14,362 bases of DNA from Treponema sp. (GTDB lineage Bacteria; Spirochaetota; Spirochaetia; Treponematales; Treponemataceae), in assembly GCA_021442965.1 (NCBI GenBank), contig JABUUX010000103.1, positions 1 through 14,362 of the forward strand, in the 5' to 3' direction. The stretch's first letter is position 1. Each line of letters opens with the position of its first letter. Below, in pieces: positions 9,305 through 14,362 of this stretch. Below the pieces are notes generated by a model. That model searched no databases. It was not told the DNA's origin and saw nothing but the letters and a program-made list of their open reading frames with translations. Position numbers and translations under genes: made by a program.

Positions 9305-9333
9305 ATTATACTTTAATATCTCCATTACCTCAA
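9305..9333 (-). promoter_or_regulatory. sigma-70-type promoter of the lipoprotein gene, leaderless geometry
   Basis: On the minus strand, TTGAGG (9333-9328) and a perfect TATAAT (9310-9305) are separated by exactly 17 bases. Transcription starting seven bases below the -10 box would begin at about 9298, which is the A of the ATG giving the best lipoprotein signal peptide. The mRNA would then have no 5' leader and no ribosome-binding site. The motifs are seen directly; the start point is inferred from usual spacing. Confidence 0.6.
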
Positions 9334-9345
9334 TAAAAATACATA

Positions 9346-9374
9346 TTGATTTTTTTATTCTAAAATTTTAATAT
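9346..9374 (+). promoter_or_regulatory. promoter of tRNA-Leu
   Basis: TTGATT (9346-9351) and TAATAT (9369-9374) are separated by 17 bases, placing the start about 2-3 bases before the mature tRNA 5' end at 9384. TATAAA at 9372-9377 overlaps as an alternative -10. This promoter is divergent from, and only 12 bp away from, the lipoprotein promoter. The matches are moderate. Confidence 0.45.
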
Positions 9375-9383
9375 AAAGAAGTC

Positions 9384-9468
9384 GCCGGGATGGTGGAATG
9401 GTAGACACAAGGGACTTAAAATCCCTCGGCTGTTAAAGGCCGTGCCAGTTCGAGTCTGGTTCCCGGCA
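9384..9468 (+). tRNA. tRNA-Leu (anticodon UAA)
   Basis: This 85-base type II tRNA reads UUA (and by wobble UUG) leucine codons. The acceptor arms GCCGGGA (9384-9390) and TCCCGGC (9461-9467) pair perfectly over 7 bp, with A at 9468 as the discriminator base. The anticodon arm is AGGGA-CTTAAAA-TCCCT, with TAA at positions 34-36. A long variable arm follows (CGGCTGTTAAAGGCCG region), as leucine tRNAs have. The T arm contains GTTCGAGTC. The 3' CCA is not encoded, since AA and a terminator follow directly, so a CCA-adding enzyme is needed. It is apparently a single-tRNA transcription unit. Confidence 0.96.
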
Positions 9469-9497
9469 AAGCCTTCCTTGCAGGAAGGCTTTTTTTT
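9468..9497 (+). terminator. intrinsic terminator of tRNA-Leu
   Basis: AAAGCCTTCCT (9468-9478) pairs perfectly with AGGAAGGCTTT (9482-9492) around a three-base loop, with continued T to 9497. The first base is the tRNA discriminator, so the terminator abuts the mature 3' end. This is the strongest GC-containing stem and T-tract in the window. Confidence 0.92.
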
Positions 9498-9511
9498 ATG
9501 GGAGATGTAAC

Positions 9512-9568
9512 AAAAAGGCTCACAAAATGGTGTTCGCCTTTTTATCTGTCTGTTTTACGAAGTAAAAC
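9512..9568 (+). promoter_or_regulatory. two further hairpins in the murD leader
   Basis: AAAAAGGC (9512-9519) pairs with GCCTTTTT (9536-9543). An inner ACA/TGT helix (9522-9524 with 9531-9533) extends it, and its 3' arm is T-rich, so it looks like a second, weaker terminator. GTTTTAC (9552-9558) pairs with GTAAAAC (9562-9568) over a GAA loop and ends 11 bases before the murD Shine-Dalgarno GGGAG (9580-9584). The pairings are seen directly. They may act as a backup terminator and a leader structure for murD. I find no convincing murD promoter in 9498-9588. Confidence 0.45.
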
Positions 9569-9588
9569 TGAATATTTATGGGAGAAAT

Positions 9589-11118
9589 ATGGCTCACAAT
9601 TATCCAAAAGGATGTTATTTCAAATCACTTGAAGATATTAAAAACAAAAACATTACAGTAATGGGACTCGGGCTAAACGGAGGTGGAGAAGCCTCTGTAA
9701 GATTCTTTCTTAAGCATGGTGCCAATGTTCTTGTAACAGATATGAAAACACAAGAACAACTGAAAAAATCAGTTGATGCTTTAATTAACGATAAATCCTT
9801 AGATACCAGTAAACTCAGATTCAGACTGGGAGAACATAATCTTGAAGATTTTTTAAATGCAGACTGTGTAATAAAAAATCCGGGAGTAAAGTATGAAGGA
9901 AACAAATATCTTGAAGTTAGTAAAAATATTGAAACAGATCTTTCAATTTTTCTAAACTTTACTAATGCCCCTATAATTGCAGTTACAGGAAGTAAAGGAA
10001 AATCATCAACAGTTAGTGCCATTTATTACGGGCTTAAAACGGCAGGTTTTACAACTTTTCTTGGAGGAAACATTACTGTAAGTCCTTTATCTTTTTTAGA
10101 AAAAACTACTAAGGATACACCTGTTGTTATTGAATTTTCATCATGGCAATTAGCAGATTTACGTGGTCGAGGCCTTTTAAAACCTCATATCTCTTTAATT
10201 ACAAAAATAGTCCCTGATCACCAAAATTGGTATAACGGAATGGAGCCTTATGTAAATGATAAAAAAATCATTTACGCAACGCAGGACAATGGCTGTTACT
10301 CAATATTTGATTACGGAGAAGATGAACCTGGAACAGGTCCAAGTGGTAGTAGCACTTGGGGAGATGAATTTTCAACCGAAAGTAAAGCAACTGTCTTAAG
10401 ATACTATAATAAGAAATTACCTAAAGGTTCTTATGGTGTATGGCAGGAAAAAGATGAAAACGGAAAATTTAAGGGAAAGGTTTTACTTCCAGGAATGAAA
10501 GAGCCGGAGACAATCCTTGAAGAATTATCTGTTCCAGGGGAGCATATGAAAACTAATGTTTTAAATGCAGCCTTAGTTATGTATCTTATGGGGTTACCTG
10601 GAAGCCTGACAAAAAAAATATTGAAAAACTTCCCGGGTGTTGAACATAGATTACAATTCTTTTTTGAAAAACAAATTAATAATATAAAGTATAGATTTTT
10701 CAATGATACTTGTGCAACAGTCCCAGATGCTGTTGTAGCAGCTTGTAATAGTTTTGATACACCTGTAATTCTTATAACTGGAGGAACAGATAAAGGCCTG
10801 GACTTTAAAAAACTTACAGATTATCTTAATACCAAAATAAACAATATTAAGGATATATACTTTCTATCTGGAACTGGAACAGACAAAATTATTTCAGAAC
10901 TAAAAAATAAAGAAATGCTATATATTGAACCTTTTAACAACTTGGATTCATTAATTTCAAAATTAAAAGAAAATATTAAATGTAATGACAATTACAGTAC
11001 ACAAATTACCCCAATTGTATTTTCCCCAGGAGCAACTTCTTTTGGAATGTTTCAAAACGAATTTGACAGAGGTAATCAATTCATGGAAAAGATAATAAAA
11101 GAATTCTCAAAAGAATAA
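9589..11118 (+). CDS. murD: UDP-N-acetylmuramoylalanine--D-glutamate ligase
   Basis: MurD adds D-glutamate to UDP-MurNAc-L-alanine using ATP, in the cytosolic part of peptidoglycan synthesis. The 509 residues (about 440-450 is usual) show a Gly-rich N-terminal UDP-binding region (MGLGLNGGG, 25-33). The Mur ligase P-loop TGSKGKSST follows at 133-141, with K138 contacting ATP. Next come EFSSWQL (182-188), PDHQNWY (209-215, metal/ATP His), a lysine at 226 matching the carbamylated lysine, EHRLQFF (352-358), NDTCATVPDA (372-381) and a C-terminal SPGATSFGMFQNEFDRG (479-495). Two usually conserved positions differ: the NDSKAT lysine is C375, and the first Asn of HNxxN is M320. The extra length is spread mainly between 230 and 310. 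The start is set by GGGAG four bases upstream. The 3' end is one base from the convergent radical SAM gene. MurD is favoured over MurC/E/F by the C-terminal block, but the divergence leaves some doubt. Confidence 0.88.
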   Translation: MAHNYPKGCYFKSLEDIKNKNITVMGLGLNGGGEASVRFFLKHGANVLVTDMKTQEQLKKSVDALINDKSLDTSKLRFRLGEHNLEDFLNADCVIKNPGVKYEGNKYLEVSKNIETDLSIFLNFTNAPIIAVTGSKGKSSTVSAIYYGLKTAGFTTFLGGNITVSPLSFLEKTTKDTPVVIEFSSWQLADLRGRGLLKPHISLITKIVPDHQNWYNGMEPYVNDKKIIYATQDNGCYSIFDYGEDEPGTGPSGSSTWGDEFSTESKATVLRYYNKKLPKGSYGVWQEKDENGKFKGKVLLPGMKEPETILEELSVPGEHMKTNVLNAALVMYLMGLPGSLTKKILKNFPGVEHRLQFFFEKQINNIKYRFFNDTCATVPDAVVAACNSFDTPVILITGGTDKGLDFKKLTDYLNTKINNIKDIYFLSGTGTDKIISELKNKEMLYIEPFNNLDSLISKLKENIKCNDNYSTQITPIVFSPGATSFGMFQNEFDRGNQFMEKIIKEFSKE

Positions 11119-11119
11119 A

Positions 11120-12787
11120 TTAAAGAACTTTATATTCACCATTTTGAATAAGAACTTTACACTTTTTTGGACATATATTTTTTATAAAGTAAAAAGGATT
11201 TGCAGCATATTCAGACAAAAGATCCTTAGGTTGATAATTCAAATGAATTGTTTGTTTTTTACCAGTTAAAGAGTTTTCAGAAAATGCTCCGTTCAAAATA
11301 ATTAAATCACAAAAAAAATTTACTGAATATTCAGTATGATTTATTATACATAAATTTTTAATAAAAGAAATTTGAAGCTTCTGAACCTTTATAAAATCAT
11401 CATTACAAAAAGAAACAAGAGATACAAACGGCTTATTGTATTCTTTTTCATACCATTTAATAAAAGTTTGAATAAATTTGTGTGGTTTTACATGAAAAAA
11501 GTTTATACATATATTAAACCATGGAACAGCTCTTCCAATGTTATAAAAAATTGTACACCCTAAGGATAATAACTTACTTTCAGAAATATCCTCTTTAGAA
11601 TATTTATCGGTATACAAGACATGATATGGAGGTGCTTTTTCAAAAACTAAATGCAGATCCTTTGCTTCATCAAATAAAACAGTTCCTGGTAAAACAGATA
11701 GGCAAAAGGTTTCCAAATTATTTGGATATAAAGATAAGGCAAAATCAATACTTTGTTTAAATCCCTTGATTGTATCACCAGGAAGTCCATAGATTAAATC
11801 AAAACCAAATACAACTCCAGCATTATTTAAAAGTCCTATATTTTTAACAAATACTTTTTTATTAAAGCTTCTATGTACAAGGCTTAAAACATTTTCATCA
11901 GAAGACTGTAAACCAAATTGAAGTGCACAAGGAATACGAGTAAAGGCTCTTGCAAGTTCTTTATCTATAAATTCAGCTCTAGCTTCAAAATAATAAAAAG
12001 TATTTGGTGTATAATTTTCTATTAATTTTAAGATTTGAAGAGCACGTTTTTTATCTGCATTATAAGTTGGATCAAGAACAAACACCTGTGAAACATTCTT
12101 ATTCTTGAATAATTCAAGTTCTTTTTTGATTCTTTCAAACGGAATATAAGAAATTTTTCTCTCCCCTTTTGATTCAAAACAATATGAACACTTAAAAGGA
12201 CAGCCCCGTGCAAGTTCCCACAAAGCACCTCCATATATTGAAGGATCTAAAGTACCGTCAAGATATGGCGAATAACTATTTGTTTCATCAATTAAATTCG
12301 TTGACTTATATATAAAAGTTTTTCCTTTTTCGATTTTAAGGTGTCCAGAAAGGATCTTTGAAATAAGTTCAGGGACAGAATTTTCTCCCGGTCCTGTAAC
12401 AAGAAAATCAAAACAATTAAAAGATTCAGGAGCTGCTGTTATTTCAGGACCACCTGCAATAATCACACATTCAGGAAATTTTTCTTTAACGTATAAAGAA
12501 AAATTTTCAAGTTCATTTCTATTCCAGATATAAACAGATAACAATAGAAAAGAAGGCATTCTCCCCTTTAATAGTTTATCAAATAAATATAAAGAAATAT
12601 CATTTTCAGATAAAGCATTAATAAAATCCTTATCTTCCTTTGAGGCATCTGTAAGAATTACTTCAAGTTTATTTCTTGTAAGGGGATGATTTTTCAAAGA
12701 AGCTGCAATACATGCAGCACCCAACGGAAGACTTTGTGGTGAAGTTTCAATAAGTAATGTTGAACAAATTACTAAAGGCGTATCCAT
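11120..12787 (-). CDS. B12-binding-type radical SAM protein
   Basis: This 555-residue cytosolic iron-sulfur protein is of unknown reaction. The N-terminal part (about 1-150) resembles a cobalamin-binding Rossmann domain: SPQSLPLGAACIAASLK (16-32), VIIAGGPEITAAPES (108-122) and TGPGENSVPELI (131-142). The DxHxxG cobalt-ligand motif is not seen. A radical SAM barrel follows with CPFKCSYC (196-203, the CX3CX2C cluster ligands C196, C200, C203) and LQFGLQSSDENVL (289-301). From about residue 370 on there is a C-terminal extension I cannot assign. It resembles uncharacterised B12-radical SAM proteins of clostridia and spirochaetes. The ATG follows the SUMF1-gene stop directly (TAAATG) and has no Shine-Dalgarno sequence upstream, only TTAA repeats, so it probably depends on translational coupling. 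The substrate cannot be inferred; its partner gene is the best clue. Confidence 0.88.
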   Translation of the reverse strand: MDTPLVICSTLLIETSPQSLPLGAACIAASLKNHPLTRNKLEVILTDASKEDKDFINALSENDISLYLFDKLLKGRMPSFLLLSVYIWNRNELENFSLYVKEKFPECVIIAGGPEITAAPESFNCFDFLVTGPGENSVPELISKILSGHLKIEKGKTFIYKSTNLIDETNSYSPYLDGTLDPSIYGGALWELARGCPFKCSYCFESKGERKISYIPFERIKKELELFKNKNVSQVFVLDPTYNADKKRALQILKLIENYTPNTFYYFEARAEFIDKELARAFTRIPCALQFGLQSSDENVLSLVHRSFNKKVFVKNIGLLNNAGVVFGFDLIYGLPGDTIKGFKQSIDFALSLYPNNLETFCLSVLPGTVLFDEAKDLHLVFEKAPPYHVLYTDKYSKEDISESKLLSLGCTIFYNIGRAVPWFNICINFFHVKPHKFIQTFIKWYEKEYNKPFVSLVSFCNDDFIKVQKLQISFIKNLCIINHTEYSVNFFCDLIILNGAFSENSLTGKKQTIHLNYQPKDLLSEYAANPFYFIKNICPKKCKVLIQNGEYKVL

Positions 12788-12790
12788 TTA
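12785..12790 (-). promoter_or_regulatory. TAAATG stop-start junction for coupled translation
   Basis: On the minus strand the SUMF1-gene stop TAA (12790-12788) is followed immediately by the radical SAM ATG (12787-12785). The 13 bases before the ATG are AT-only (TTAATTAA repeats) and carry no ribosome-binding site. Reinitiation by ribosomes finishing the upstream gene is the simplest explanation. Confidence 0.6.
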
Positions 12791-13741
12791 ATTAATTAAT
12801 GAGCGGCAAATTCTAAACCCCATGTAATTATAAGCTTCATTAGGATCAAAAAAATACCTGTCACCACAAAAAAGAAATGGAGTATACTCAGAAAAACTTC
12901 CACCACGACTTACTCGTTTTTCACCAAAATCCGGACCATAATTACTTGTAGCCTGATTATATGTTCCGGCCCAGTCCCAAACAAATTCCAGAACATTCCC
13001 ACTCATATCAAAAATTCCAGCTCCATTTGGATTTCCACTTCCACATTCAGGAATACTATCAGGAGTAAAAACAGTCCCTGCAATTCCAACAGGCTTTGTC
13101 TCATAGGTATTTAATAAATCCCAGCAAACTTCTGAATAATCCCTTTCTTCATAAGAACGGCCTTCAGAATCAATCTGCCCGCTTACAAGATTACCTTTTT
13201 GCATACCACTTTTTGTTCTTCTGCTTGCATATTCCCATTCTGCTTCTGAAGGGAGTCGATATCCATCACAGTTCCAATTACAAACAGCAAGATCACAAAC
13301 AGCAGAAGTAGCATCTTTTAAAACCTTACCTTTATAAGTATAACAAGGGGTTAATCCCTTTATTTCACTCAAAGCATTACACCAAACAATTGCATCATAC
13401 CAGTTTATCATTGTAACTGGTTGTACACTTGTATATTCATCAGGCAGTGAACCAACTTTACCAAATGATCCAGGCATTCCTTTATTAGAAAAAACATAAC
13501 CTAGTTTTTCAGCTTTTTGTCTTGTGTTAAACCAAAGACCATAAGTTGTTTCATATTTATTTATTGAAAAAGGAGAAACACTTCTGGATGCAGGATATGA
13601 TTGGACGTCCTGCCCAATTATATAGGTAGAAGAATTTTTAAAAGAAACAAAACTCAAAGGTTTTAAATTTACTTGACCAAGTAATGAAAAATTAAAATAT
13701 AATAAAACACTTCCTAATATACAAAGTTTTTTATTTTTCAT
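12788..13741 (-). CDS. exported SUMF1 (formylglycine-generating-like) family protein
   Basis: The 317 residues begin with a signal peptide (MKNKK, hydrophobic 6-21, likely cleaved near LLGQ), so the protein probably acts outside the cytoplasm. The FGE/SUMF1 fold is clear: INKYETTYGLW (60-70), PVTMINWYDAIVWCN (108-122), YRLPSEAEWEYASR (161-174), NPNGAGIFDMSGNVLEFVWDW (begins at 237), RVSRGGSF (276-283) and GFRICR (308-313). True formylglycine-generating enzymes have a cysteine two residues after RGGSF and another five later. Here those positions are Glu and Leu, and the only nearby cysteine is C292. Sulfatase activation is therefore unlikely, and a binding or other modifying role is more probable. 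Several other cysteines (121, 133, 149, 154, 158, 206, 233) could form disulfides. The start is fixed by GCAGGAGT (plus-strand 13746-13753), which overlaps the end of the phosphoesterase gene. Confidence 0.9.
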   Translation of the reverse strand: MKNKKLCILGSVLLYFNFSLLGQVNLKPLSFVSFKNSSTYIIGQDVQSYPASRSVSPFSINKYETTYGLWFNTRQKAEKLGYVFSNKGMPGSFGKVGSLPDEYTSVQPVTMINWYDAIVWCNALSEIKGLTPCYTYKGKVLKDATSAVCDLAVCNWNCDGYRLPSEAEWEYASRRTKSGMQKGNLVSGQIDSEGRSYEERDYSEVCWDLLNTYETKPVGIAGTVFTPDSIPECGSGNPNGAGIFDMSGNVLEFVWDWAGTYNQATSNYGPDFGEKRVSRGGSFSEYTPFLFCGDRYFFDPNEAYNYMGFRICRSLIN

Positions 13742-13755
13742 AAAAACTCCTGCAA

Positions 13756-14362
13756 TTAAATAGTTTTAAGCTCTGTATTTGTAACAACAAATTTTCCGTT
13801 TTGTTTCAGAACTTCCATAACTGCGTAAGTTCCGTTTTCTCCAAAGCTCCCCGGATTGATAATAAGTGTATTATTTATTTTGTCTATTCCACGTCCTTCA
13901 TGGATATGCCCTGTAACAACAGCAAGAGGTTTAGTTTCTATTATTAAATCTCGAAGCATTTGACTTCCTGCATGAAGATTCTCATTAACTGCATCACAAA
14001 TTGTATCTTTAGGAGGATTATGAGAAATAAGAATTAAATTATCAAGAGATTCAGTTTTACAAATATCAAAATCATAAACAAGCTCTTCTTCTTTTCGTTC
14101 ATTTGGAGTTTTACCTGTAAACACAGAACCACCACCAGAACCACAAAATGCAATACCATCATGATAAATAATTGTACGTTCGCAGTTCATATCAGCATCT
14201 TCTAATTTTTCAATAAACTCAGGTTCATCACAATTACCTAACACAGAAAGAATAACATCATGCTTTTTTGAAAGTTTTTCCAATACCGGTCCTGCAGTTT
14301 CAGTTTTAAAGCACTCCGCAAAATCTCCTGCAAAAAGAACTGCATCTGAAGTTTTAAATTCA
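13756..14362 (-). CDS. metallophosphoesterase (Icc-related family), 5' partial
   Basis: This is a predicted dinuclear-metal phosphoesterase of the calcineurin-like superfamily; the substrate is not known. The frame stays open to the right edge of the window. The codon at 14283 is TTG in the middle of the fold and is not a start. Conserved blocks, read from the edge, are AGDF (14320-14331, the GD metal motif), LGNCDEPE (GNCD, 14227-14238), ISHNPP (replacing the usual GH-type His motif), VVTGHIHEGRGID (GHxH) and INPGS. The short form with HNPP and GHIHE resembles small archaeal/bacterial Icc-type phosphoesterases. The missing N-terminus should hold the DxH metal motif. It is the first visible gene of the minus-strand operon, with only 14 bp to the SUMF1-family gene. 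Confidence 0.88.
   Translation of the reverse strand, partial: EFKTSDAVLFAGDFAECFKTETAGPVLEKLSKKHDVILSVLGNCDEPEFIEKLEDADMNCERTIIYHDGIAFCGSGGGSVFTGKTPNERKEEELVYDFDICKTESLDNLILISHNPPKDTICDAVNENLHAGSQMLRDLIIETKPLAVVTGHIHEGRGIDKINNTLIINPGSFGENGTYAVMEVLKQNGKFVVTNTELKTI

Noticed and set aside
9498..9588. T-box or other riboswitch before murD
   Set aside because: The interval is too short, and no T-box core or known riboswitch motif is visible.
9498..9632. 44-codon open frame starting in the tRNA terminator tail, as a leader peptide for murD
   Set aside because: It has no ribosome site, has no run of regulatory codons, and overlaps the murD start out of frame.
9615..10022. 135-codon open frame on the minus strand
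   Set aside because: It is antisense to the conserved N-terminal and P-loop region of murD, with no independent support.
12788..13741. True formylglycine-generating enzyme (sulfatase activator)
   Set aside because: The cysteine pair after RGGSF is missing, and no sulfatase gene is nearby.
14281..14283. TTG as start of the metallophosphoesterase
   Set aside because: The frame continues to the window edge and includes the conserved GD metal motif upstream of this codon.
1..14362. CRISPR array, insertion sequence or prophage
   Set aside because: No regularly spaced direct repeats, transposase or phage genes were seen on either strand.

Overview
This is an AT-rich bacterial chromosome segment with short intergenic gaps and ordinary housekeeping and envelope genes. 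The gene set suggests a Treponema-like spirochaete. It has the lipid/envelope order dxr-rseP-secreted beta-propeller protein, a ClpC-type unfoldase with a UVR-like insert, a WHy-domain lipoprotein with a relaxed lipobox, a diverged MurD, and an exported SUMF1-family protein. The taxonomic call is inference from gene content and base composition. No 16S rRNA or other decisive marker is present.

Layout. (1) Positions 1-4048, plus strand: a compact operon of dxr (5' end off the window), rseP and a secreted WD40-like protein, with one base between successive genes. (2) 4049-4101: a short convergent gap. (3) 4102-8167, minus strand: clpC followed 25 bp later by glgA, probably co-transcribed. (4) 8168-8287: a 120-bp spacer with a 12-bp inverted repeat upstream of clpC. 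(5) 8288-9298 (or 9325), minus strand: a lipoprotein with two LEA14/WHy-like domains, whose best promoter would give a leaderless mRNA. (6) 9346-9497, plus strand: a tRNA-Leu(UAA) with its own promoter and a strong intrinsic terminator. (7) 9498-9588: a leader with two more hairpins, then murD (9589-11118). (8) 11120-14362, minus strand: a second compact operon of a metallophosphoesterase (5' end off the window), an exported SUMF1-family protein and a B12-binding-type radical SAM protein. The radical SAM gene starts directly on the stop codon of the SUMF1 gene.

Function. dxr starts the MEP isoprenoid pathway, which supplies undecaprenyl phosphate. MurD uses that supply line indirectly in peptidoglycan synthesis, and RseP handles membrane proteolysis, so much of the window serves the cell envelope. 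ClpC and GlgA cover protein quality control and glycogen storage. The last operon has no assignable pathway; its three-gene arrangement is the least explained part of the window.

I saw no CRISPR array, insertion sequence, phage gene, rRNA or obvious recent transfer. The clearest points for a second look are the leaderless-type lipoprotein promoter, the SUMF1/radical SAM coupling, the altered MurD active-site positions, and the inverted repeat upstream of clpC.
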